DNA of 39,164 nucleotides, from assembly GCA_020248785.1 (NCBI GenBank), contig JADCGX010000049.1:1-39164 (forward strand), given 5' to 3'. The DNA is from Burkholderiales bacterium (GTDB lineage Bacteria > Pseudomonadota > Gammaproteobacteria > Burkholderiales > Burkholderiaceae_F). The notes beneath the pieces were generated by a model. The model was given only the letters and a program-made list of their open reading frames with translations, was not told the DNA's origin and ran no database searches. The position numbers were made by a program, and so were the translations under genes. Below are positions 27,238-35,376 of this stretch, one piece after another (the stretch's first letter is position 1; every line of letters starts with the position of its first letter).

Positions 27238-28158
27238 CTAGGCAGCCAGTCGCTCGGCTGCGGTGGGCGCCTGCGCGCGCCGCGCCGCCGCCAGGGTGGC
27301 GAAGTAGACGTCCTCCAGCCCGCCCTCGACCAGCTCAAAGCCGGGCTCGGGCGTGCCGTCCGCGACCACGTGTACGACCGTGCGGCCCTCGCGCAGCCGC
27401 GTGGAAATGACGTCCATGCGGGCCTTGTAGGCATCGAGCTGGTCGCGCTCGATCACGCGGCGCCAGACCCGACCCTGCAGCGCCTGCATCAGCTCATGCG
27501 GCGCGCCTTCGCTCACGATACGTCCACCGGCGATAATGGCCATGCGCGAGCACAGGTCCGCCACGTCCTCGACAATATGGGTCGATAGGATCACCACCAC
27601 CTGCTCGCCGATCTCGGCCAGCAGGTTGTTGAAGCGGTTGCGCTCCTCGGGATCGAGGCCGGCGGTCGGCTCGTCGACGATGATGAGCTGCGGATTGCCG
27701 AGCAGCGCCTGCGCAATGCCGAAGCGCTGCCGCATGCCGCCGGAAAAGCCCGCGATCGCCTTCTTGCGAACCTCCCAGAGGTTGACCTGGGCCAGCAGCC
27801 GCTCGACCGTCTCGCGCCGCTGGCGCGCATTGGACAAGCCCTTGAGCACGGCCAGGTGGTCGAGCATGTCGATCGCGCTCACACGCGGATACACGCCGAA
27901 GTCTTGCGGCAGATAGCCCAGCGCGGCGCGCAGCCGCTCCGGCTCGGCCACGACATCGATCAGCCCGGCGCCGGCCTCGAAGCGGATGCTGCCGCTACTG
28001 GGCGCTTGCAGACTCGCCACGCAACGCATCAATGTCGACTTGCCTGCGCCATTGGGGCCAAGCAGTCCGTACATGCCGCGCGGTATCGCGAGCGAAACGT
28101 CGTCCAGCGCGCGAGTCCCATTGGGATAGGTGTGAGTCAGGTGCGAAACAATCAGCAT
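27238..28158 (-). CDS. ABC transporter ATP-binding protein
   Basis: A 306-residue ABC ATPase. Walker A is GPNGAGKST (34-42), the signature is FSGGMRQR (138-145), Walker B with the catalytic glutamate is LIIVDEP (158-164), and the switch histidine is in STHIVED. The C-terminal ~85 residues are a regulatory extension as in ABC-2 exporters. It energises the permease-peptidase fusion encoded next. The ATG at 28158 gives the family start MLIVSHLTHTYPNGTRAL; longer readings in frame are not ABC-like. Confidence 0.95.
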   Translation of the reverse strand: MLIVSHLTHTYPNGTRALDDVSLAIPRGMYGLLGPNGAGKSTLMRCVASLQAPSSGSIRFEAGAGLIDVVAEPERLRAALGYLPQDFGVYPRVSAIDMLDHLAVLKGLSNARQRRETVERLLAQVNLWEVRKKAIAGFSGGMRQRFGIAQALLGNPQLIIVDEPTAGLDPEERNRFNNLLAEIGEQVVVILSTHIVEDVADLCSRMAIIAGGRIVSEGAPHELMQALQGRVWRRVIERDQLDAYKARMDVISTRLREGRTVVHVVADGTPEPGFELVEGGLEDVYFATLAAARRAQAPTAAERLAA

Positions 28159-28416
28159 GAAAATCCCCGCGTGTTGAACGACACGGACTGTACGAGCGTC
28201 CAGCGACGGTCGGCGTCGGACTGCGACAAGTCGCCCGCTGGATGGTGTGAACTGCAGCAGGCAGGCGTCGTGGGCGCAACAGCGGGCCCGACATTTCCGG
28301 CAGCCTGCCCCGGCGTGCGCGTGCGTAACCGTCACAGTGCCGGCCGATTTGGACACGTCCATTGCGCATCGTGGTCATGCTGCAACAGATCAGCGAAAGA
28401 TCAGTATATGCACCCG

Positions 28417-28433
28417 CTAGTTTCAGAAACTAG
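28417..28433. promoter_or_regulatory. Perfect 17-bp palindrome, candidate operator
   Basis: CTAGTTTCAGAAACTAG: two 8-bp arms around a single A. It lies in the 334-base gap between the divergent ABC ATPase and small basic protein genes, 59 bases before the latter's ATG. AGATCAG is also present twice nearby (around 28387-28403). This is the size of a dimeric repressor site (for example TetR- or MarR-like). The rest of the gap has no visible gene. Confidence 0.5.
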
Positions 28434-28492
28434 AGGCGGATCATAGGAAGCTAAACCGGGTAAGATTGCGAATCCGCACAAGAAAGGTCACC

Positions 28493-28723
28493 ATGAACTC
28501 TGCTGCCAAAGCGATCCAGAACGAAATAGCCAAGCGGGAGCGCGAGATTGAGGCATTGAAGTCGGCGCTGGCCGCCCTCTCGTCCAACGGCGCTGCGCCC
28601 GCGAGCGGCGGCAAGCGTCGTGGGCGCAAGCCGCTGACGCCGGCCCAGAAAAAGGCCATCAGCCAGGCGATGAAGGCGGCCTGGAAGAAGCGCAAGGCCA
28701 CCGAGAAGAAGGCCGAGGGCTGA
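28493..28723 (+). CDS. Small basic, coiled-coil protein with AT-hook-like segment
   Basis: A 76-residue protein. Residues 1-30 are a heptad-like helix (AIQNEIAKREREIEALKSAL), then a glycine/alanine linker and a basic block with RRGRKPLTPAQKKAI, which contains an AT-hook-like RGRKP, followed by a helix rich in lysine. This layout (oligomerising helix, linker, DNA-binding tail) resembles the plan of H-NS-like xenogeneic silencers, but no family match is claimed. The ATG at 28493 is preceded by GGTCACC. The hairpin at 28722 overlaps its stop. Confidence 0.75.
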   Translation: MNSAAKAIQNEIAKREREIEALKSALAALSSNGAAPASGGKRRGRKPLTPAQKKAISQAMKAAWKKRKATEKKAEG

Positions 28724-28740
28724 GGCTCGCACTGAGCCTC
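28722..28740 (+). terminator. Hairpin at the end of the small basic protein gene
   Basis: GAGGCTC (28722-28728), loop GCACT, GAGCCTC (28734-28740). It overlaps the stop codon; no T run follows, so termination is only possible. Confidence 0.35.
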
Positions 28741-28788
28741 GCGCATTGAGACTTGGTGCGGCCGCGCGGCCCTGACGGCTGCGTCACA

Positions 28789-31518
28789 TTAGTGCGCCTC
28801 GTCCCAGTTCTGGCCAACGCCCACCTCGGCCAGTAGCGCGACCTTCAACTCGGCCACGCCACTCATTAGGCGTGGCACGTGGTTGCGCACCGTCTCCAGC
28901 TCGCTGTCGGGCACTTCGAAGACCAGTTCGTCGTGCACTTGCATGATGAGCCTGGTTCTGAGGCGTTCGCGGGCGAGCCAGCCGTGCACGGCGATCATCG
29001 CAAGCTTGATGAGATCGGCCGCCGTTCCCTGCATGGGCGCATTGATGGCCGCGCGCTCCGCGCCCGCGCGGCGCGGACCGTTGGGTGAGTTGATCTCGGG
29101 CAGCCAGAGCCGCCGGCCGAACACCGTCTCTACATAGCCTTGGCGCCTGGCCTCGCGCCGTGTGCGCTCCATGTAATCAGCCACCCGCGGATAGCGCGTG
29201 AAGTAGCGGTCGATGTAGAGCTTGGCCGCATCGCGCTCGATGTTAAGGTTCGAGGCCAGGCCGAAGGCACTCATGCCGTAGATGAGGCCGAAATTGATGA
29301 CCTTGGCCGTGCGCCGCTGGTCGCCTGTCACCTCCGCCAGCGGAACGCCAAAGACTTCGCTGGCCGTGGCCTTATGGACGTCCTCGCCGGCGTTGAACGC
29401 CTTGACAAGGCCTTCGTCACCGGAGATGTGCGCCATGATCCGCAGCTCGATCTGCGAATAGTCCGCGCTCATGATCAGGCTGCCCGCCGGCGCGATGAAC
29501 GCCTCGCGGATGCGGCGGCCCTCCGAGGTTCGGATCGGGATGTTCTGCAGGTTGGGATCGCTGGACGACAGCCGCCCCGTCACCGCGATCGCCTGGCCGT
29601 AGCTCGTGTGGACACGGCCGGTCTTCGGATTGATGCTCGCGGGCAACTTGTCGCAGTAGGTCGACTTGAGCTTTGACAGCGCGCGATGCTCGAGCAGCGC
29701 CTTGGGCAGCGGGTAGTCCAGCGCCAGCTTGTCCAGGACTTCCTCGTCTGTACTGGGTGCGCCACTGGCGGTCTTTTTCACCACCGGCAGACCGAGCTTG
29801 CCGAACAGGATCTCGCCGATCTGCTTGGGCGAGCCCAGGTTGAACGGCTGGCCCGCGAGCTCGTGCGCCCTGGCTTCCAGTTCGCCCATGCGGCGCGCCA
29901 GTTCCGCGCTTTGCACCAGCAGCTTGTCGCGGTCGACCAGTACCCCCGTGCGTTCCATCTCGAACAGAACGTTGGACACGGGCAGCTCAAGGCTTTCGTA
30001 GACGTAGCGCAGGCGCGGGCTGTCTTCGATGCGCGGCCACAGCGCCCGATGCAGCGCGTAGGTCACTTCCGCGTCCTCGGCCGCGTACTCCGTGGCCCGT
30101 TCCAGCGCCACCTGGTCGAAGCAGATCTGCCCCACACCCTTGCCGCAGACATCGGCGTACGTGAGCGTCTTGCGGCCAAGATGACGCTCCGCCAGCGAGT
30201 CCATGTCGTGATTGCGGTGTGCTTCGAGCACGTAGCTTTGCAACATCGTGTCGTGCGCGATGCCCGCCAGCCGGATGCCGTGATTGGCAAAGACATGCTG
30301 GTCGTACTTCAGGTGCTGGCCCACTTTCTTGTGTCGCTCGCTTTCGAGCCAGGGGCGCAGGCGCTCGAGCGTGGCGGCGAAGGGCAGCTGCTGCGGCACG
30401 CCAGCGTACTGGTGTCCGAGCGGGATGTAGCAGGCCTCGTGGTCCTGCACCGAGAGCGAAATGCCGACCAGCTGCGCCTGCATGGGGTCGAGCGAGGTCG
30501 TCTCGGTGTCGACGGCCGTCAGCGGCGCCTGGTTGATCTTGCGCAGCCAGGCCTCGAGTGGCTCTGGCGCGAGCACTGTCTCGTAGTGCGGCTTGCCCGG
30601 CGGCGGCTGGGGCAGCAGCGACTCCTGCGCGGTCATCGCCGATGCCGGAGCCGGCGCCGGCTCGCCCCCAGCGATCTCCCTCAGCAGCCCCTTGAACTCG
30701 TAGCGCTCGGCCAGCACCCGCATCGCCTCGGCGTCCGGTTCGCGCGCGCGCAGGACATCAAAGTGGGGCACGTGCGCCGACATGTCGCCGTCAGTCTTGA
30801 CGGTCACCAGGACGCGCGCGGTGGGCAGCCAAGGCAGCGCCTTGCGCAGGTTCTCGCCCACCACGCCCTTGACCTCGTCGGCGTGCGCGATGAGATTGTC
30901 GAGCGAGCCATACTGCGCGAGCAGCTTGGCGGCGGTCTTCGGGCCGACCTTTTCTACGCCCGGCACGTTGTCGACGCTGTCGCCGACCAGCGTGAGGTAG
31001 TCGACGATGCGCTCGGGCGGCACGCCAAACTTCTCGTTGACGCCGGCCGCGTCGAGCCGCTCGCCGCTCATGGTGTTCACCAGCGTGACCTGCGCGTTGA
31101 CGAGCTGCGCCAGGTCCTTGTCGCCGGTGGACACCACCGTGCGCACGCCATGCGACTCGGCGTGCCGCGCCAGCGTGCCGATCACGTCGTCCGCCTCAAT
31201 CCCCTCGATCTCGATCACCGGCCAGCCGAGCGCGCGCACGGCCTCGTGGATCGGCCCGATCTGCCTGGCGAGGTCTTCCGGCATCGCGCTGCGGTTGGCC
31301 TTGTACTGTGGGTACAGATCGTCGCGAAAGGTCTTGCCCGGCGCGTCGAACACGCAGGCGCAGAAGTCGCAGGCCTCGTCCTTGCGCAAGGCACGCAGCA
31401 TGTTGATGTAGCCACGAAGCGCGCCGACGGGCTCACCCTGCGAGGTCCGCAGATCCGGCATCGCATGGAAGGCGCGGTATAAGTAGCTGGAACCGTCGAC
31501 GAGCAGCAGGGTTTTCAC
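28789..31518 (-). CDS. polA: DNA polymerase I
   Basis: A 909-residue enzyme for Okazaki-fragment processing and repair. The N-terminal 5'-3' exonuclease (about 1-290) has LLLVDGSSYLYRAFHAMPDLR, the 3'-5' exonuclease (about 310-510) keeps the metal-binding DTE in AVDTETTSLDP, and the polymerase part includes motif A DYSQIELRIMAHIS and motif C VHDELVFEV. All three activities appear intact. The GTG at 31518 gives the family start VKTLLLVDGSSY; no ATG fits. Only 16 bases separate this GTG from the divergent LOG gene ATG, so its promoter must overlap coding sequence. Confidence 0.97.
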   Translation of the reverse strand: MKTLLLVDGSSYLYRAFHAMPDLRTSQGEPVGALRGYINMLRALRKDEACDFCACVFDAPGKTFRDDLYPQYKANRSAMPEDLARQIGPIHEAVRALGWPVIEIEGIEADDVIGTLARHAESHGVRTVVSTGDKDLAQLVNAQVTLVNTMSGERLDAAGVNEKFGVPPERIVDYLTLVGDSVDNVPGVEKVGPKTAAKLLAQYGSLDNLIAHADEVKGVVGENLRKALPWLPTARVLVTVKTDGDMSAHVPHFDVLRAREPDAEAMRVLAERYEFKGLLREIAGGEPAPAPASAMTAQESLLPQPPPGKPHYETVLAPEPLEAWLRKINQAPLTAVDTETTSLDPMQAQLVGISLSVQDHEACYIPLGHQYAGVPQQLPFAATLERLRPWLESERHKKVGQHLKYDQHVFANHGIRLAGIAHDTMLQSYVLEAHRNHDMDSLAERHLGRKTLTYADVCGKGVGQICFDQVALERATEYAAEDAEVTYALHRALWPRIEDSPRLRYVYESLELPVSNVLFEMERTGVLVDRDKLLVQSAELARRMGELEARAHELAGQPFNLGSPKQIGEILFGKLGLPVVKKTASGAPSTDEEVLDKLALDYPLPKALLEHRALSKLKSTYCDKLPASINPKTGRVHTSYGQAIAVTGRLSSSDPNLQNIPIRTSEGRRIREAFIAPAGSLIMSADYSQIELRIMAHISGDEGLVKAFNAGEDVHKATASEVFGVPLAEVTGDQRRTAKVINFGLIYGMSAFGLASNLNIERDAAKLYIDRYFTRYPRVADYMERTRREARRQGYVETVFGRRLWLPEINSPNGPRRAGAERAAINAPMQGTAADLIKLAMIAVHGWLARERLRTRLIMQVHDELVFEVPDSELETVRNHVPRLMSGVAELKVALLAEVGVGQNWDEAH

Positions 31519-31534
31519 TGCGGAAAGGTGTCCG

Positions 31535-32272
31535 ATGTTGGATCGCAAAAAGAACATCCCCGGCCTGCGGGGCGTGACGATGCCCGAGCGGGCCACGCAC
31601 CAGAAGGCGCGCGAGAGCTGGCATCTGTGGGGGATTATCTCGGAGTTCGTCGAGTCGGCCGAGCGGCTCTCGGAGATCCGCCCCGCGGTGTCGATCTTCG
31701 GGTCGGCGCGTATCAAGGCCGGCACCCCGGTGTATGCGCTGGCCGAAGAGATCGCGCACAAGCTCTCGGTGGCCGGCTTTTCGGTGATCAGCGGCGGCGG
31801 GCCGGGGATCATGGAAGCCGCCAACAAGGGCGCGCATGCCGGACCGTCGCCCTCTATAGGCCTGAACATCGAGTTACCGTTTGAGCAGTCCGGCAACCCG
31901 TACCAGGACATCTCGCTGCGGTTTCGCCACTTCTTTGCGCGCAAGGTGGCGTTCGTGAAGTACGCCGCCGCCTATGTCGTGATGCCCGGCGGTTTCGGCA
32001 CGCTGGATGAACTGAGTGAAGCGCTCACCCTGATGCAGACCGGCACCGGCCGCCGCATGCCGGTGGTTCTGGTGGGCAGCAGCTTCTGGCAGGGCCTGCT
32101 GCGCTGGATGGAAGACACCCTGGTGGCAAACGGCATGATCGCCGCCGAGGACATGAAGCTCATGACCGTCGTCGACGACAGTGAGGCCGTCGTTAACGCC
32201 ATTTTCGATTTCTATGAGGCCAAGGGCTTCGACGCCAGTGCGGCCGAGCGCGAACGCGTGTTGTATCTGTAG
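31535..32272 (+). CDS. LOG family protein (cytokinin riboside phosphoribohydrolase-like)
   Basis: A 245-residue Rossmann-fold protein of the TIGR00730/LOG family, which release bases from nucleoside 5'-monophosphates; a general nucleotide-hydrolase role is assumed. The active-site motifs SGGGPGIMEAANKGA (87-101) and PGGFGTLDE (151-159) are complete. GGAAAGGTG lies before the ATG at 31535. The N-terminal ~50 residues form an extension before the fold. It is divergent from polA with a 16-base gap. Confidence 0.92.
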   Translation: MLDRKKNIPGLRGVTMPERATHQKARESWHLWGIISEFVESAERLSEIRPAVSIFGSARIKAGTPVYALAEEIAHKLSVAGFSVISGGGPGIMEAANKGAHAGPSPSIGLNIELPFEQSGNPYQDISLRFRHFFARKVAFVKYAAAYVVMPGGFGTLDELSEALTLMQTGTGRRMPVVLVGSSFWQGLLRWMEDTLVANGMIAAEDMKLMTVVDDSEAVVNAIFDFYEAKGFDASAAERERVLYL

Positions 32273-32316
32273 AGAAACGCAGGGCCGGTGCCGCTGTGCA
32301 GCACTACAATGCTCGC

Positions 32317-32703
32317 ATGAAGTGCCATGATTCCCCCGCCCCCCTCGCTGTCGTGCTGTGTGCGCTGCTTGGCACAGCTGCATCGTCGGGACTCGCGCAG
32401 GGCCTTCAGGCACCGCCGCCTCTTCCCGCTCCGGCCTCCGCCCCGTCGCCCCAGACCGAGCCCAGCCGGCCAGCCCCGGAGCTCCTGGAGGAGCTTCCCG
32501 AACTCGCCCCCGCGCGCAAGCCGCAGCCGGAGACTCGGATCGAGCAGCGACGCGCAGGCAACCGCATCGTCGAAGTGATCGTCACGCCGGCGGGAAGCTC
32601 ACGCAGCTACACCATCGTCAATCGCGAAGGCGAGCGCCCCACGAACGTGCAGGACCTATCCTCCGGGTTGTCCACGCCGCGCTTCTTCAAGTTCGAGTTC
32701 TAA
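32317..32703 (+). CDS. DUF2782 family secreted protein
   Basis: A 128-residue protein with a signal peptide (about 1-29, ending GLAQ), a proline/alanine-rich linker (about 30-68) and the DUF2782 core (RIEQRRAGNRIVEVIVTPAG ... PTNVQDLSSG, ending TPRFFKFEF). Function is unknown. The family is usually found between polA and thrB in Burkholderiales, as here. The ATG at 32317 is chosen for a normal signal peptide. A TACAAT box ends 6 bases before it, so a leaderless message is conceivable. Confidence 0.85.
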   Translation: MKCHDSPAPLAVVLCALLGTAASSGLAQGLQAPPPLPAPASAPSPQTEPSRPAPELLEELPELAPARKPQPETRIEQRRAGNRIVEVIVTPAGSSRSYTIVNREGERPTNVQDLSSGLSTPRFFKFEF

Positions 32704-32749
32704 GGGTCCCTGCGCAGCATGCGCATGACCCGCAAGACCTCCATCCACC

Positions 32750-33721
32750 ATGGCCGTATTCACTCCGCTCAACCAGGACGATGTCGTGCGCCTGCTGGCC
32801 CACTACAGCCTGGGCGAACTGCAGTCCTACGAAGGCATTGCGGCAGGCATTGAGAACACCAACTATTTCCTCGACACCACGCGCGGGCGCTGGGTTCTCA
32901 CGCTGTTCGAGCGCCTGACCTTCAAGCAGCTGCCGTTCTACCTGGATCTGATGCGGCATCTGGCGCAGCGCGGGCTGCCGGTGCCGGCGCCGCAGGAGAA
33001 CAACGCGGCCAGCTTGCTGTCCGAGGTCCGCGGCAAGCCGGCCGCGATCGTGACGCACGTCGCCGGCCACTGGGTCAAGGCGCCAACCGAGCAGCACTGC
33101 GCCATTTTCGGCGCGCTGATCGCACGCATGCATCTGGCCGCGCAGGGCTTCGCGTCGTTTCAGCCCAACTTGCGTGGCATCGGCTGGTGGAAGAGCACGC
33201 TGCCCAAACTCGAGCCGCACGTGCCGGACGAGTTGTTCCACGCGCTGGCCGAGGAAGTCATCCACCAGGACAGCTTCTTCCGCAACCCGGTGTTCGAGCG
33301 GCTGCCGCAGGGCCCAGTGCATGCGGATCTGTTTCGCGACAACGTGTTGTGGGTCGAGGACGGCGGCGCGCCAAAGATCGGCGGCGTCATCGACTTTTAC
33401 TTTGCCGGCTGCACGCTTTGGCTGTTCGACCTCGCCGTTGCGTTGAACGACTGGTGCGTCGACCTCGACAGCGGCGAGATCGTCGCGCCACGGGCCAAGG
33501 CGATGCTCAACGCCTACCACGCCGTGCGCTCGCTGACCGATCTGGAGCAACAAGCCTGGCCGACTGTCCTGCGCGGTGCGGCGCTGCGCTTCTGGATCTC
33601 GCGCCTGTACGACTTCTACCTGCCGCGCCCGGCGCGGGTTCTCACGGCACACGATCCGACCCGGTTCGAACGCATACTCGCCGCGCGCGTCGCGGCAAGC
33701 TCGCTGCCATGGGTTGACTGA
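32750..33721 (+). CDS. thrB: Homoserine kinase (ThrB type II, APH-like)
   Basis: A 323-residue cytoplasmic kinase that phosphorylates homoserine for threonine synthesis, belonging to the aminoglycoside-phosphotransferase-like fold (type II ThrB), not the GHMP type. The catalytic loop is HADLFRDN (191-198, D193), and the metal aspartate is in GGVIDFYFAG. The nucleotide-binding N-lobe includes GIENTNYFLDTTRGRWVLTL. The ATG at 32750 gives the family start MAVFTPL. The next gene starts immediately after its stop. Confidence 0.96.
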   Translation: MAVFTPLNQDDVVRLLAHYSLGELQSYEGIAAGIENTNYFLDTTRGRWVLTLFERLTFKQLPFYLDLMRHLAQRGLPVPAPQENNAASLLSEVRGKPAAIVTHVAGHWVKAPTEQHCAIFGALIARMHLAAQGFASFQPNLRGIGWWKSTLPKLEPHVPDELFHALAEEVIHQDSFFRNPVFERLPQGPVHADLFRDNVLWVEDGGAPKIGGVIDFYFAGCTLWLFDLAVALNDWCVDLDSGEIVAPRAKAMLNAYHAVRSLTDLEQQAWPTVLRGAALRFWISRLYDFYLPRPARVLTAHDPTRFERILAARVAASSLPWVD

Positions 33722-34483
33722 ATGCTGATCAACGCGCTGCCCGCCAGTGATGGCATCCGCTGGCTCAAGGAAGGCTTCCGCCTCGTACGGCAGCAACCGC
33801 TCGGGTTGCCGGCCATGGTCGTCATTTACCTGGCGATGCTGCTGATCCCCGCCGGCTTCGCCTCCAGCAGCCTGCTGCCGCTGGCGGTGCTCGGCATCGT
33901 GATCTCGGGCGTGCTCAGCCCCTTTGCCACCGTGGGCCTGATGCATTGCGTGAAAGACGCGGCCGAGGGCAAGGCGCCGATGCCGCAGTCGTTCGCGCGG
34001 CCGTTCAAGGACGAAGCCGCGCGGCTGCAACTGTTTCGCCTGGGGCTGGTGAACGCCGCGCTGCTGGCGATGGTCGCCGTGCTCGCGGCACTGTTCGCAC
34101 CTGACGTTGGCGACATCAGCGGCCCGCCGACCTCGCTCGACGATCCGCGCATGATGGCCATGCTGTGGCAGATCGTGCTGTACCTGCCCGTGCTCGCAGT
34201 GATGTGGTTCTCGCCGATGCTCGCCGGCTGGCATCGGATGACGCCGGGCAAGGCGATGTTCGGCAGTGCCGTGGCCAGCTTGCGCAACCTGGGCGCGCTC
34301 GTGATGTACGGGCTCGCGACGGCGGGAGCGATCCTGCTCATCAGCCTGGTGCTCGTTGGCCTGCTCTCGACCCTGATCCGATCGCCCGAGCTGCTGTCGT
34401 TCGTGCTTGCCCCGGTCGCGCTCGGTCTGATGGCGGTGGTGCAGGCGAGCTTCTATCCGATGTACCGCGACATCTTTCACTGA
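33722..34483 (+). CDS. BPSS1780-type membrane protein
   Basis: A 253-residue inner-membrane protein with about six hydrophobic segments, matching the BPSS1780 family of unknown function common in Burkholderiales. The N-terminal WLKEGFRLVRQQP and central FARPFKDEAARLQLF blocks are cytoplasmic. Its ATG directly follows the thrB TGA, implying coupled translation. The 41 bases after its stop, before the convergent SDR pseudogene, show no feature. Confidence 0.88.
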   Translation: MLINALPASDGIRWLKEGFRLVRQQPLGLPAMVVIYLAMLLIPAGFASSSLLPLAVLGIVISGVLSPFATVGLMHCVKDAAEGKAPMPQSFARPFKDEAARLQLFRLGLVNAALLAMVAVLAALFAPDVGDISGPPTSLDDPRMMAMLWQIVLYLPVLAVMWFSPMLAGWHRMTPGKAMFGSAVASLRNLGALVMYGLATAGAILLISLVLVGLLSTLIRSPELLSFVLAPVALGLMAVVQASFYPMYRDIFH

Positions 34484-34524
34484 ACTGCGACGCACGCTCC
34501 CCGCGTCTTGCCGCGGCTGTCATG

Positions 34525-35376
34525 CTACGACCCCATGCGGATGCCGGTGGCGGCCTCCGCCAACCGCCATAGCCGCTCGGCCGCGCCGTCGTCGAGCGCG
34601 GCGGGGTCGGGTTCGATCCTGCGGCACTTGACGTAGTAGTCTCCGCTCGCGCCTTCGAGTTCCAGCGCGGTCGCCAGGTACACCGACGTACGCGCGCCCT
34701 TGTCCGGTGCGATGAGGACCAGTGTCGCCAGCACGCGGAACGGCCAGGGAAACTCGCGCGCGAGCCCCGTATCGACCACGCCGGGGTGCAGCGCGTTGAC
34801 CGTGACGCCGCTGTCCCGCAGCCGGCGCGCCAAAGCCCGGGCAAAGAGCAGGTTGGCGAGCTTGCTGCGCGCGTAGACCTGCATCATCGAAAAGCGGCGC
34901 TCCCCCTGCGGATCGTCGAAGTCCATCCGTTGGCCCTTATGCAGGCCGGAGGCGACCACCACGATCCGCGCCGGCGCCGCGGCCCGCAGTGCCGGCAGCA
35001 ACAGCAGCGTCAGCAGAAAATGCCCGAGGTTGTTGACGCCGAAGGAGGACTCGAAGCCGTCGGCGGTCAGCCGCCGTTACGCCAGGCTGATGCCGGCGTT
35101 GAGCACCAGCACGTGCAGCCGCGGAAAGCTGCGCAGCATCTCCGCCGCGCAAGCGCGGATCGAGGCGAAGCTCGCCAGATCGAGCGGCACGAGATGCAGC
35201 CGCCGCGCATCGGGCGCGGCACTCCGAATCTAGGCGACGGCCGCCGCGCCGCGTGCGGGGTCGCGCGCCGGCAGCACCAGTTCGGTGCCGCGCTGAGCAA
35301 GCGCCGTCGCAGTAGCCGGGCCGATCCCGGAGCTCGCGCCGGTGATCAGCATGGTCGTGCCAGCGAGGTCGTTCAT
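34525..35376 (-). pseudogene. Short-chain dehydrogenase with two in-frame stops
   Basis: A 283-codon SDR frame, retinol-dehydrogenase-like. It has the NAD(P) motif TGASSGIG, LNAG, and the catalytic YARSK. The frame is interrupted by TAG at 35230-35232 (codon 49) and TAA at 35077-35079 (codon 100), with no frameshift; both would fit former tyrosine codons. The stops lie before the catalytic residues, so no active enzyme is expected. The ATG at 35376 overlaps the stop of the aldo/keto reductase as ATGA, showing the former operon. Confidence 0.85.

Noticed and set aside
29686..31482. 598-codon frame opposite polA
   Set aside because: Antisense shadow; polA is complete on the other strand with all catalytic motifs.
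35077..35232. Stop-codon recoding (TAG and TAA read as tyrosine) in the SDR gene
   Set aside because: Intact genes in the window end normally at TAG, TAA and TGA, and neighbouring genes also have frameshifts and an insertion, so decay is simpler.
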